Part shown: piece by piece, positions 17,792 through 24,378 of the stretch
Layout of the letters: every line of letters starts with the position of its first letter
Position numbering within the stretch: position 1 is the stretch's first letter
Origin: Ectothiorhodospiraceae bacterium
GTDB taxonomy: Bacteria > Pseudomonadota > Gammaproteobacteria > Nitrococcales > Halorhodospiraceae
Reading direction: 5' to 3'
DNA: 33,181 nucleotides
Assembly (NCBI GenBank): GCA_003552345.1
Contig: PULM01000031.1
Coordinates: 1 to 33,181 of the forward strand
Notes under the pieces: generated by a model
Told to the model about the DNA's origin: nothing
Databases searched by the model: none
The model's input: the letters and a program-made list of their open reading frames with translations, nothing else
Program-made: the position numbers and the translations under genes

Positions 17792-18883
17792 GGTCAGCTC
17801 CTCCTCCACCCCCATCGACTCATCGTCCGGCGGCTTACGCCGACGCACCCACGCCTTGATGATCGCCTGGATGAAGGTGGCCAGCGGAATGGCGAAGAAG
17901 ATCCCCCAGAACCCCCAGATACCGCCAAAGACCAGGATCGAGACGATGATCGCCACCGGGTGGAGGTTGACCACCTCGGAGAAGAGCAGCGGCACCAGGA
18001 CGTTGCCGTCGAGGACCTGGATGATCGTGTAGGCGGCCAGGACGTAGACCAACTCCTGGCTGACTCCGAAGTGGAAGTAGGCGATCAGCGCCACCGGCAC
18101 CGTCATCACGAAGGCGCCGATGTAGGGGATGATCACCGACAGCCCCGTCGCCACCGCCAGCAGCATGGCAAAGGGCAGGCCGAGCAGCGAGAAGGTGATG
18201 TAGGTCACCGCCCAGACGATGAGGATCTCGATGAACTTGCCGCGGACGTAGTTGCCGATCTGCTGATCGACGTCGAGCCACACCTCCGAGGCGAAGGCGC
18301 GGTGCCGCGGCATGTGGTTGCTGACCCACTGCAACAGAAGCCGCTTGTCCTTGAGCAGGAAGAAGACCAGAAAAGGCACCAGCACGGCGTAGATGACCAG
18401 GGTGCCGAGGATCATCAGCGACTGCACGGTGACCGAGGCCACCCCCCGCTGCCCCAGATCGGTGATCTCGCGCCGCGCGGTGTCGAGCATCTCGCGGATC
18501 TGCGCCTCGGAGAAGAGCTGAGGATACTGCTCGGGGAGCTGGAGCAGCAGCATCTGCCCCTGGGCCAGGATCGCCGGCAGCTGATCGACCAGCTGCCCGA
18601 CCTGGCGGTAGAGCAACGGGATCAGGGCAAAGAGCACCAGAATCAGGAAGGTGGTGAGAAAGAGGATGACCACCACCACCGCCAGCAGCCGCGGCACGCC
18701 GAAGCGCTCAAAGGCCCGCACCACCCCCTCCAGCAGGTAGGCGATGACCACGGCGGCGATCACCGGCGCGAGGACGCTGCCGAGCATCAGCAACGCCCCC
18801 AGGCCCAGTACCATGAGGACGATGAAGGCAGCGATCTGGGGGTCGTTGAACGTGCGGCGCAGCCAGCTTCGAATCAGCTCCAA
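17786..18883 (-). CDS. perM: AI-2E/PerM-family membrane transporter
   Basis: 365-aa inner-membrane protein with about seven or eight hydrophobic segments. A long periplasmic-type stretch with helical LPEQYPQLFSEAQIREMLD lies between the early and late helices, typical of the AI-2 exporter family (TqsA, YdiK, PerM). The region LPFAMLLAVATGLSVIIPYIG is the conserved core. The C-terminal tail is short and charged. The substrate is unknown; homologues have been tied to autoinducer-2 export or Na+/H+ antiport. TTG 18883 is proposed as the start because it follows GAAGGAG by eight bases and the protein then begins ELIRSWLRRTFNDPQ, as in PerM. The track's ATG 18958 would add 25 atypical residues. 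Confidence 0.85.
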   Translation of the reverse strand: MELIRSWLRRTFNDPQIAAFIVLMVLGLGALLMLGSVLAPVIAAVVIAYLLEGVVRAFERFGVPRLLAVVVVILFLTTFLILVLFALIPLLYRQVGQLVDQLPAILAQGQMLLLQLPEQYPQLFSEAQIREMLDTARREITDLGQRGVASVTVQSLMILGTLVIYAVLVPFLVFFLLKDKRLLLQWVSNHMPRHRAFASEVWLDVDQQIGNYVRGKFIEILIVWAVTYITFSLLGLPFAMLLAVATGLSVIIPYIGAFVMTVPVALIAYFHFGVSQELVYVLAAYTIIQVLDGNVLVPLLFSEVVNLHPVAIIVSILVFGGIWGFWGIFFAIPLATFIQAIIKAWVRRRKPPDDESMGVEEELTP

Positions 18884-18984
18884 GGGCGCATCTCCTTCGC
18901 GGATCGCGCAACGATGATAACGTAGCCTGACGATACCTGCGCCGGCAGGAACCTGCATCCACCCCGCGGGTCCAAAGCATCACC

Positions 18985-20445
18985 ATGCTCGATCGCCTCT
19001 TCCGAACCGCCACTGCGCTGCTGATGGCGGCACTGCTCCTGACCACCGCGGCCCTGCAGCCGTTGCAGGCGGAGCGGGTTCAGCTGCCGCAGCTCGGCAC
19101 CCCCGGGGCCGACGCCCTGCCGGTGCACAAGGAGCGGGAGCTTGGCGCCGAGATCATGCGCCAGGTCCGCCAGCACCTGCCGCTGCACGAGGACCCGGAG
19201 AGCAACGAGTACCTCCAGAGCCTGGGGCAACGGCTGGCGGCGCACAGCAATGCGCCCGGGTTCGGCTACAGCTTCTTCCTGGTCGAGGACGACCAGATCA
19301 ACGCCTTCGCCCTGCCCGGCGGATACATCGGGCTGCACACCGGGCTGATCCGCGAGACCCGCACCGAGAGCGAGCTCGCCGGCGTCGTCGCCCACGAGAT
19401 CGCCCACGTCACCCAGCGACACATTGCCCGGCAGTACGCCCAGTCCCAGCAGCTCAATCTGCAGACCGCCGCCGCCGTGCTGGCGGCCATCCTGGTCGGC
19501 TCGCAGAACCCGCAGGCCGGCAGCGCCGCGGCCATGGCCGGCATCGCTGCCCCCATCCAGCAGCAACTCGGCCACTCCCGGGCCCATGAACAGGAGGCCG
19601 ACCGGGTTGGCCTGCACAACCTGGTGGCCGCGGGGCTCGACCCCCAGGGCATGCCCGGATTCTTCGAGCGCCTGGCCGACGCCTCACGCTTCGCCGAGGA
19701 CCCGCCGGAGTACCTCAGCACCCACCCGCTGACCGATCGACGCCTCAACGAGACGCAGCGCCTGGCCGAGCGCCTGGAGGGCGGCGCCGTCTACGAGAGC
19801 GGCCACCACGCCTTCATCCGGGCCCGGCAGCAGGTATTCAGCCATGAGCAGCGCAGCACCAGCGCCGTCGCCTTCATGCAGGATCAACTGCGGCGCAGCG
19901 CCGACAATCCCACCGAGCGGGCCGCCGCCCTCTACGGCCTGGCCCTGGCGCTCTCGCGCGAGTCCGGGCAGCACAGCCAGGCGCTGGCGCTGCTCGATAC
20001 CCTGAGCGCCATCGAGGGTGAACGGCTTTACGTCCTGCTGGGCCGCGCCGAGATCCTGCGCGCCGCCGGCGACACCGAGCAGGCACTGACCACCTATCAG
20101 GAGGCCCGCTCCCTCTACCCGGGCAGCTGGGCGACCACCTACCGCCTGGCCGAGACGCTCCTGGATACCGGCGACGCCGAAGAGGCCCGCCGACTGCTGG
20201 CCCGCGCCACCCGCGGGTCCGACGGCTCGACACAGCTGCTTCGCCTGCTCGCCGACGCCGCCCACGCCTCCGGGCGCGAGGCCGAGGGCTACATCGCCCT
20301 GGCCGAGCACTACCGCGCCCGCGGCGAGCACAGCCTGGCCGTGGCGCAGCTCAACAATGCCATCCGCCACGCCGGCGAGGATCGCTACCAGCGCGCGCGC
20401 GCCGAGGCCCTCAAGGAGCGCTGGACACAGCGCAACGCGGACTAG
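18985..20445 (+). CDS. bepA: BepA-like periplasmic M48 metalloprotease with TPR domain
   Basis: 486-aa exported protein. The signal peptide is about 1-29 (cleavage after LQA). The M48 zinc-protease domain has H137-E-I-A-H141 and the downstream EQEADRVG element supplying the third ligand (about Glu204). His247 in STHPLTDRR matches the regulatory histidine of E. coli BepA. From about 280 onward the helical repeats look like TPRs. BepA degrades or chaperones stalled outer-membrane proteins such as LptD and BamA together with the BAM complex. It is about the same length as E. coli BepA (487 aa). It is divergent from perM, the order also found in many relatives. Confidence 0.93.
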   Translation: MLDRLFRTATALLMAALLLTTAALQPLQAERVQLPQLGTPGADALPVHKERELGAEIMRQVRQHLPLHEDPESNEYLQSLGQRLAAHSNAPGFGYSFFLVEDDQINAFALPGGYIGLHTGLIRETRTESELAGVVAHEIAHVTQRHIARQYAQSQQLNLQTAAAVLAAILVGSQNPQAGSAAAMAGIAAPIQQQLGHSRAHEQEADRVGLHNLVAAGLDPQGMPGFFERLADASRFAEDPPEYLSTHPLTDRRLNETQRLAERLEGGAVYESGHHAFIRARQQVFSHEQRSTSAVAFMQDQLRRSADNPTERAAALYGLALALSRESGQHSQALALLDTLSAIEGERLYVLLGRAEILRAAGDTEQALTTYQEARSLYPGSWATTYRLAETLLDTGDAEEARRLLARATRGSDGSTQLLRLLADAAHASGREAEGYIALAEHYRARGEHSLAVAQLNNAIRHAGEDRYQRARAEALKERWTQRNAD

Positions 20446-20497
20446 CCAGTGCTTCCGCGACGTTAGTAGACTGCCGCGGCACCCTGGGAGCGCGGTC

Positions 20498-21295
20498 ATG
20501 GCGTCCGGCGAAGCTTTCAACCACGAATGGATCCTGCGCATGGGCGATGCCACGCCCGTCGGCGTGCTGTGGCGCGCCCTGCAGGCTGACGGCGGAAGCC
20601 CGGGGCCGGCCTGCGACACGGCCTTCCAGGGCCTGCGCAGTCAACTCGACACCACCCTGAGCGGGCTGAACGCCGTGGCAACCTCGGCTGGCGCCACCGG
20701 CGAGGACGGCGTCGACCCGGCGAACGAGACCCCGCAATGGCTGACGCCGTGGCTGCAGACCCTCGCCCGCCTCGGCCCCTGGCAGCACGGCCTGGAGCGC
20801 ACCCAGGGGCTGCAGATCGCCCTGGATCGCTACCTGCATGCCCACGTCGAGTGCGCGCGAATCCTGCTGGATTCGGTCCGCGCCGGCCTCGACACCCTGG
20901 AGCAGCGCCTGCAAATGGCCGCGCAGGACCCGCAGCGGCCGCTGCCCGAGGACTACCGTACGCTCTACGAGTGGTGGCTTACCGACAGCGAGGCCTGCTA
21001 CGAGCAGGCCCTCGCCTCGGCGCAGTGGGCCGAGGCCTTCGGTCGCCTGGCCAACGCCACCACCGCCCTGGTCGATCGTTACCAGAAACAGCTCGACGCC
21101 GGCCTGCGCACCCTGGACCTGCCCAACCGGGATGACTTCCTCGACACCCAGCGCCGCCTGGTTGAGCTCGAGCGCAGCCAGCGGCGCAACACACCGGGCG
21201 ACGAGCTGGCCGCCCTGCGCAATGAGGTCGCCCGCCTGCGCGATGAGGTGGGCGCCCTGCGGGCGGAACGCACACCGGGACACCGGGAGCGGTGA
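20498..21295 (+). CDS. phaE: Class III polyhydroxyalkanoate synthase subunit PhaE
   Basis: 265-aa partner of PhaC in class III PHA synthases, needed for activity and granule association. The protein is helical and rich in Leu, Ala, Gln and Glu. The segment DYRTLYEWWLTDSEACYEQ and the following AEAFGRLANA resemble the PhaE core. The C-terminus (about 225-258) is a heptad-like coiled coil (ELAALRNEVARLRDEVGALR). It is shorter than Allochromatium PhaE (about 360 aa). ATG 20498 follows GGGAG; the track's 47-residue extension runs back into bepA. The stop overlaps the phaC start by one base (TGATG), ensuring coupled synthesis of the two subunits. Confidence 0.9.
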   Translation: MASGEAFNHEWILRMGDATPVGVLWRALQADGGSPGPACDTAFQGLRSQLDTTLSGLNAVATSAGATGEDGVDPANETPQWLTPWLQTLARLGPWQHGLERTQGLQIALDRYLHAHVECARILLDSVRAGLDTLEQRLQMAAQDPQRPLPEDYRTLYEWWLTDSEACYEQALASAQWAEAFGRLANATTALVDRYQKQLDAGLRTLDLPNRDDFLDTQRRLVELERSQRRNTPGDELAALRNEVARLRDEVGALRAERTPGHRER

Positions 21296-22335
21296 TGGCG
21301 CAGTCGCCATTCGACCACCCGCTGCATGACTGGCAACGCCGCCTGATCGAGACCCTCGAGCAGGCGGCGGAACTGCCCGTGGACACCCGTGGCGCCACCC
21401 CCTTCACCCACCACGGCGAGGTGGGCCCGGGGATGCACCTGCGCCGCTACGCCCCCCAAGCGGCTACCGGGCAACGCCCGGTGCTGATTGTCTACTCGCT
21501 GGTCAACCGCCCCTTCATCCTGGACCTGACCGAGCGCCGCTCACTGATCGCCGCCCTGACCCGGGCCGGGCACCCGGTCTACCTCCTCGACTGGGGTTAC
21601 CCGAAAGGCGCCGACCGCTTCCTCGACCTGGGCGACTACATCGACGACTTCCTGGCCACCGCCGCCGAGGAGGTCGCCGCCAGAGAGGGCGCCACAGCGG
21701 ACCTGCTTGGGGTCTGCCAGGGGGGCGTGTTCGCGCTGTGTCTGGCCGCGCTGCAACCGCAGCGGGTCCACCGACTGGTGAACCTGGTCACACCGGTGGA
21801 CTTCCACACCCCCGGGGACCAGCTCAGCCGTATGGCACAGGGGGTCGACTTCGATCAGGCGGCGCAGACCCTCGGCAATGTCTCGGCGGAATGGCTCAAC
21901 AGCGTCTTCGTCGCCCTCAAGCCCTACCGACTGTTGGCCCAGCGCTATATGGAGCTGCCCGAGCTGGCAGACCACCCCGAGGCCCTCCACGACTTTCTGC
22001 GCCTGGAACGCTGGATGTACGACAGCCCGGATCAGGCAGCGACCGCCTTCGCCGAATTCGGCCGCGAATGCTACCAGCGCAACGGTCTGCTCAACGGCAC
22101 CCTGACCCTCAACGGCCGGCCGGTGCGCCTTTCCGCCATCGAACAGCCGGTGCTCAATGTCTACGCCGAGCAGGACCACCTGGTCCCGCCAGCGGCAGCG
22201 CGCGCACTCGGCGCCCATGTCGGCTCCACGGACTACGGCGAACTGGCTTTCCCGGGAGGGCATCTGGGTGTGTTCATCAGCCGCCGGGCTCACGCGGAGC
22301 TGCTGCCGCGGATCGTTGCCTGGCTCGCGGAGTGA
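21295..22335 (+). CDS. phaC: Class III polyhydroxyalkanoate synthase catalytic subunit PhaC
   Basis: 346-aa alpha/beta-hydrolase-fold enzyme that polymerises (R)-3-hydroxybutyryl-CoA into polyester. The catalytic triad is Cys141 in the modified lipase box GVCQGG, Asp294 in YAEQDHLVPP and His323 in FPGGHLG. Length fits class III (about 355 aa) and not class I or II (about 560-600 aa). Other family segments are present (YSLVNRPFILDL, DWGYP). ATG 21295 overlaps the phaE stop (TGATG) with GGGAG upstream. The enzyme acts at the surface of PHB granules as a PhaCE complex. phaB faces it from the other strand; no phaA (thiolase) or phasin gene is in the window. Confidence 0.97.
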   Translation: MAQSPFDHPLHDWQRRLIETLEQAAELPVDTRGATPFTHHGEVGPGMHLRRYAPQAATGQRPVLIVYSLVNRPFILDLTERRSLIAALTRAGHPVYLLDWGYPKGADRFLDLGDYIDDFLATAAEEVAAREGATADLLGVCQGGVFALCLAALQPQRVHRLVNLVTPVDFHTPGDQLSRMAQGVDFDQAAQTLGNVSAEWLNSVFVALKPYRLLAQRYMELPELADHPEALHDFLRLERWMYDSPDQAATAFAEFGRECYQRNGLLNGTLTLNGRPVRLSAIEQPVLNVYAEQDHLVPPAAARALGAHVGSTDYGELAFPGGHLGVFISRRAHAELLPRIVAWLAE

Positions 22336-22410
22336 GGAGGGATGACGCACTGCCACATGACGGAGGCTTGCAGCCCCCCGCCGCGTTGATCACAATCATG
22401 CACCCATAGC

Positions 22411-22438
22411 GGGCGGCGACCGGGCCGGGGTCACGCCC
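22411..22438 (+). terminator. GC-rich stem-loop in the phaC 3' region
   Basis: GGGCG-(gc)-GACC ... GGTC-(a)-CGCCC forms a 9-bp interrupted stem about 75 bases after the phaC stop. On the plus strand it is followed by A residues, so it is not a canonical terminator for phaC. The rest of 22336-22410 holds nothing I can identify. Confidence 0.3.
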
Positions 22439-22463
22439 AAAAAAAACCCCCTCAAAGAGGGGG
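22439..22463 (-). terminator. Intrinsic terminator of the candidate small RNA
   Basis: On the minus strand, CCCCCTC-TTT-GAGGGGG (7-bp perfect stem) is followed by eight T residues. It lies 232 bases beyond the phaB stop and beyond a separate phaB 3' hairpin, so it most likely ends the small RNA. Confidence 0.88.
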
Positions 22464-22606
22464 CAAGGAGTTGGCGACATAGGTCTCCAGGGAGGAGACG
22501 CCGCCAGGAGGAGACCGGCTAACAAAACGTTGGCTCCCTCGGGAGCCCTACCGCTGACTCACCCGCATCCGCGATCGCGCGCTTCGAGTGATTCGGCGTT
22601 GTTGCT
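22439..22606 (-). ncRNA. Candidate small RNA between phaC and phaB (about 168 nt)
   Basis: An independent minus-strand transcription unit with no convincing ORF: consensus-like sigma70 promoter upstream and a canonical intrinsic terminator at the end. Predicted fold, 5' to 3': UCACUC/GGGUGA stem around a CGCGAUCGCG segment; hairpin GGCUCC-CGAG-GGAGCC; a single-stranded linker containing GGUCUCCUCC; a long nested hairpin (UGGCGGC-GUCUCC, loop UCCCU, GGAGAC-CUAU-GUCGCCA, 13 bp with one bulge); then the terminator stem. UCUCCUCC occurs twice, once in the exposed linker and once in the hairpin, and is complementary to Shine-Dalgarno sequences. I recognise no known RNA family; it does not look like 6S, SRP or tmRNA. 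Function is unknown; translation repression by SD pairing is an inference. Confidence 0.65.
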
Positions 22607-22613
22607 ACGCAAC

Positions 22614-22642
22614 ATGATAGCCTCGTCACATTGCGCTGTCAA
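22614..22642 (-). promoter_or_regulatory. Strong sigma70 promoter for the candidate small RNA
   Basis: TTGACA (complement of 22637-22642), a 17-base spacer, and TATCAT (complement of 22614-22619): a perfect -35 and a 5/6 -10. The transcript would start near 22606. The -35 sits just after the phaB 3' hairpin. Confidence 0.75.
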
Positions 22643-22647
22643 ATAGT

Positions 22648-22685
22648 TGCCTGCCCCGCACTATTAATGAGCTGCGGGGCAGGCA
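22648..22685 (-). terminator. phaB 3' stem-loop
   Basis: 13-bp perfect stem (TGCCTGCCCCGCA / TGCGGGGCAGGCA) with a 12-base loop, 10 bases after the phaB stop. The following minus-strand sequence (ACTATTTG) is only moderately T-rich. Probable terminator separating phaB from the small-RNA promoter. Confidence 0.7.
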
Positions 22686-22694
22686 GCCCCAAAC

Positions 22695-23441
22695 CTAGAA
22701 GCTGCAGAACTGCCCGCCGTTGACCGGCACATTGGCCCCCGTGATGTAGCCGGACTCATCGGCCACCAGGAAGGCGATGACCCGGGCGATCTCCTCGGGC
22801 TCGGCCATGCGTCCGGCCGGGATCTGGGCGACGATCTGCTCACGCACGTTGTCCGGGATCGCCGCCGTCATGCTGGTCGCCACGTAGCCCGGCGAGACGG
22901 TGTTCACCGACACCCCCTTGCGCGCATTCTCCTTGGCCAGGGCCATGGTGAAGCCGTGCATGCCCGCCTTCGCCGCGGAGTAGTTGGCCTGACCGAACTG
23001 CCCGGTCTGACCATTGACCGAGGCGACATTGACGATGCGCCCGAAGCCGCGATCCCGCATGCCGTTGAGAAACTGGCGCGTGACGTTGAACACGCTGTCC
23101 AGGTTGATGTCGATGACATCCTGCCAGTCCTTCTGTTCCATCTTGTGGAAGAAGGCATCGCGGGTAATCCCGGCAAGGTTGACCAACACCTCGACCTCAC
23201 CGTACGTCTCGGCCAACTGCCCGGCCATCCGCTGGCAGGATGCGTAATCCGCCACGTTGCACTCCACGTAGCCGACCTCGTGGCCCTCCTCGCGCAGCTG
23301 CGCCTGCCACTCGTCGATGCGCTCCGCCTTGGCGTCCACGCAAGTGGTAACCACGCGATATCCCTGCGCGGCGAGTTCGCGACAGACAGCGGTGCCAATC
23401 CCACCGTTGCCTCCGGTTACCAGGGCCAAACGACCTGCCAT
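22695..23441 (-). CDS. phaB: Acetoacetyl-CoA reductase (NADPH-dependent)
   Basis: 248-aa short-chain dehydrogenase that reduces acetoacetyl-CoA to (R)-3-hydroxybutyryl-CoA, the monomer for PhaC. The cofactor motif is TGGNGGIG (10-17), and the catalytic residues are Ser141, Tyr154 and Lys158 (YSAAK). The C-terminal NVPVNGGQFCSF is close to known PhaB enzymes, which distinguishes it from FabG. ATG 23441 is preferred to the track's upstream start because GAGGAA precedes it and the Rossmann fold then begins at residue 4. It converges on phaC and has its own promoter, near-identical to that of phaR. A leader of about 95 bases is predicted. Confidence 0.95.
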   Translation of the reverse strand: MAGRLALVTGGNGGIGTAVCRELAAQGYRVVTTCVDAKAERIDEWQAQLREEGHEVGYVECNVADYASCQRMAGQLAETYGEVEVLVNLAGITRDAFFHKMEQKDWQDVIDINLDSVFNVTRQFLNGMRDRGFGRIVNVASVNGQTGQFGQANYSAAKAGMHGFTMALAKENARKGVSVNTVSPGYVATSMTAAIPDNVREQIVAQIPAGRMAEPEEIARVIAFLVADESGYITGANVPVNGGQFCSF

Positions 23442-23516
23442 AACGGTATTCCTCGCTTTTCTGCATTGGGCTTGCACACCGGGGCGCACGGCGTTTGCCG
23501 CGCTGCACCACTATTG

Positions 23517-23528
23517 TGCATCGCAGCA
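23517..23528 (+). promoter_or_regulatory. Second TGC-rich operator-like element in the phaB leader
   Basis: TGCATCGCAGCA here is the exact reverse complement of TGCTGCGATGCA at 23551-23562 in the phaB promoter spacer. It sits just downstream of the predicted phaB transcription start. Between them is a further half-like TGCTGCG (23531-23537), and a TGCAC-N7-GTGCA palindrome (23504-23520) overlaps this copy. Probable PhaR-binding cluster. Confidence 0.45.
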
Positions 23529-23544
23529 TCTGCTGCGCTTACGA

Positions 23545-23573
23545 AGCTTATGCTGCGATGCAGCGAGTGTCAA
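23545..23573 (-). promoter_or_regulatory. phaB promoter with embedded TGC-rich operator
   Basis: Minus strand: TTGACA (23573-23568), 17-base spacer containing CTGCATCGCAGCA, then TAAGCT (23550-23545). The element from -35 to the first -10 base matches the phaR promoter at 20 of 24 positions, which argues for a shared regulator, most likely PhaR. Confidence 0.6.
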
Positions 23574-23661
23574 CGACACAAGAAAACCCAACGACCCCGG
23601 GGGCGGGCACGGGGCAGGCGATACAGAGGCAGGCGGGGTACAACCGGGGTGGGTGCAGGAA

Positions 23662-23696
23662 GCGGGGCGCGGGCCTGGCGGCCCTGCGCGCCCCGC
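23662..23696 (-). terminator. phaR 3' stem-loop
   Basis: GCGGGGCGC / GCGCCCCGC (9 bp) extended inward by GGGCC / GGCCC, 10 bases after the phaR stop, without a T-tract. The rest of the 265-base gap between phaR and phaB up to 23573 shows no gene I can support; no phasin is encoded here. Confidence 0.5.
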
Positions 23697-23706
23697 GGGG
23701 GGCGGT

Positions 23707-24240
23707 CTAGTCGCCCTGCGACTCGCCGCCGTCCTGATCCTGACGGTGGCGCCCGGGTCCGCGGTTGGAGGCGGGCGGATCCTCGAAGCCGCCCCCCTCC
23801 TCTTCACGGCCGCTGTCCAGCCCGCTCATCTGCCGCCACAGGGCCAGATTCCGCTCCGCGAACTGGGTCATGATGTTCATGGGGTTGTGATCCATGAACT
23901 CCCGGGTGCGCTGCTGGAAGACCCGCTGCTGATCCGCCCAGAGCTCCAGGCTCTTCTCCAGATAGCTGGTGAGCATGTTCTGCATGTTGCCGCCGTAGGC
24001 GCGGATCAGCTGCGCCAGCAGCTGACTAGAGAAGATCGGCTCGCCCTCTTCCTCCTCCTCGCTGATAATCTGGAGGAGGATGCTGCGGGTGATATCCTCG
24101 CGGGTCTTGGCGTCAACCACCTGGAAATCGACGCTCTCGAGCACCAGCCGCTTGACGTCCGCCAGCGTGATGTAGCTCGAGATCGCCGTGTCGTAGAGAC
24201 GGCGGTTGGGATACTTCTTGATGATCCGGGTATCTGACAT
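23707..24240 (-). CDS. phaR: PHB-responsive transcriptional repressor PhaR
   Basis: 177-aa regulator. The N-terminal PHB/PHA accumulation-regulator DNA-binding domain (about 5-65) carries the hallmark IIKKYPNRRLYDT followed by SYITLADVKRLV. An acidic patch (EEEEEGE) and a PHB-associated helical region (about 70-140) follow, and the C-terminus is Gly/Asp/Gln-rich and probably disordered. PhaR binds both DNA and nascent PHB: without polymer it represses phasin and pha genes and itself; with polymer it is titrated to granules. ATG 24240 has GGAGG upstream. Its promoter carries the same element as phaB, consistent with autoregulation. Confidence 0.96.
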   Translation of the reverse strand: MSDTRIIKKYPNRRLYDTAISSYITLADVKRLVLESVDFQVVDAKTREDITRSILLQIISEEEEEGEPIFSSQLLAQLIRAYGGNMQNMLTSYLEKSLELWADQQRVFQQRTREFMDHNPMNIMTQFAERNLALWRQMSGLDSGREEEGGGFEDPPASNRGPGRHRQDQDGGESQGD

Positions 24241-24266
24241 TCAGGGCCTCCGGCGCGGGCACACGA

Positions 24267-24295
24267 ACCGTATGCTGCAGTGCATAGAGTGTCAA
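24267..24295 (-). promoter_or_regulatory. phaR promoter with embedded TGC-rich operator
   Basis: Minus strand: TTGACA (24295-24290), a 17-base spacer containing ATGCACTGCAGCA, then TACGGT (24272-24267). The leader would be about 20 bases. It matches the phaB promoter element at 20 of 24 positions. Confidence 0.6.
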
Positions 24296-24378
24296 GCGAG
24301 TTGCTACCATGGGGGCAGCTCTCACGAGACGCTGGCCCGCCCCGGCCGGCCCTACCGAACCGCAACCGAGGTCAGCAC

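Noticed and set aside
22411-22463. Intrinsic terminator for phaC on the plus strand
   Set aside because: The T-run is on the minus strand only; plus-strand hairpins here are followed by A residues or AAGGAG.
22277-22525. 82-aa minus-strand ORF within the small-RNA region, with a GGAG-ACCT-ATG start
   Set aside because: The frame runs through the strong terminator (encoding Phe-Phe) into antisense phaC. The SD-like GGAG is part of a stable hairpin, and the peptide has no features. A structural RNA explains the region better.
22439-22606. 6S RNA, SRP RNA or tmRNA
   Set aside because: The 5' and 3' ends do not pair into a long closing stem as in 6S, there is no SRP-type tetraloop helix, and no tRNA-like or tag-coding part as in tmRNA.
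23574-23706. Phasin gene between phaB and phaR
   Set aside because: The longest frames here are short, Gly/Arg-rich and lack a start context; the stretch holds only a GC-rich hairpin.
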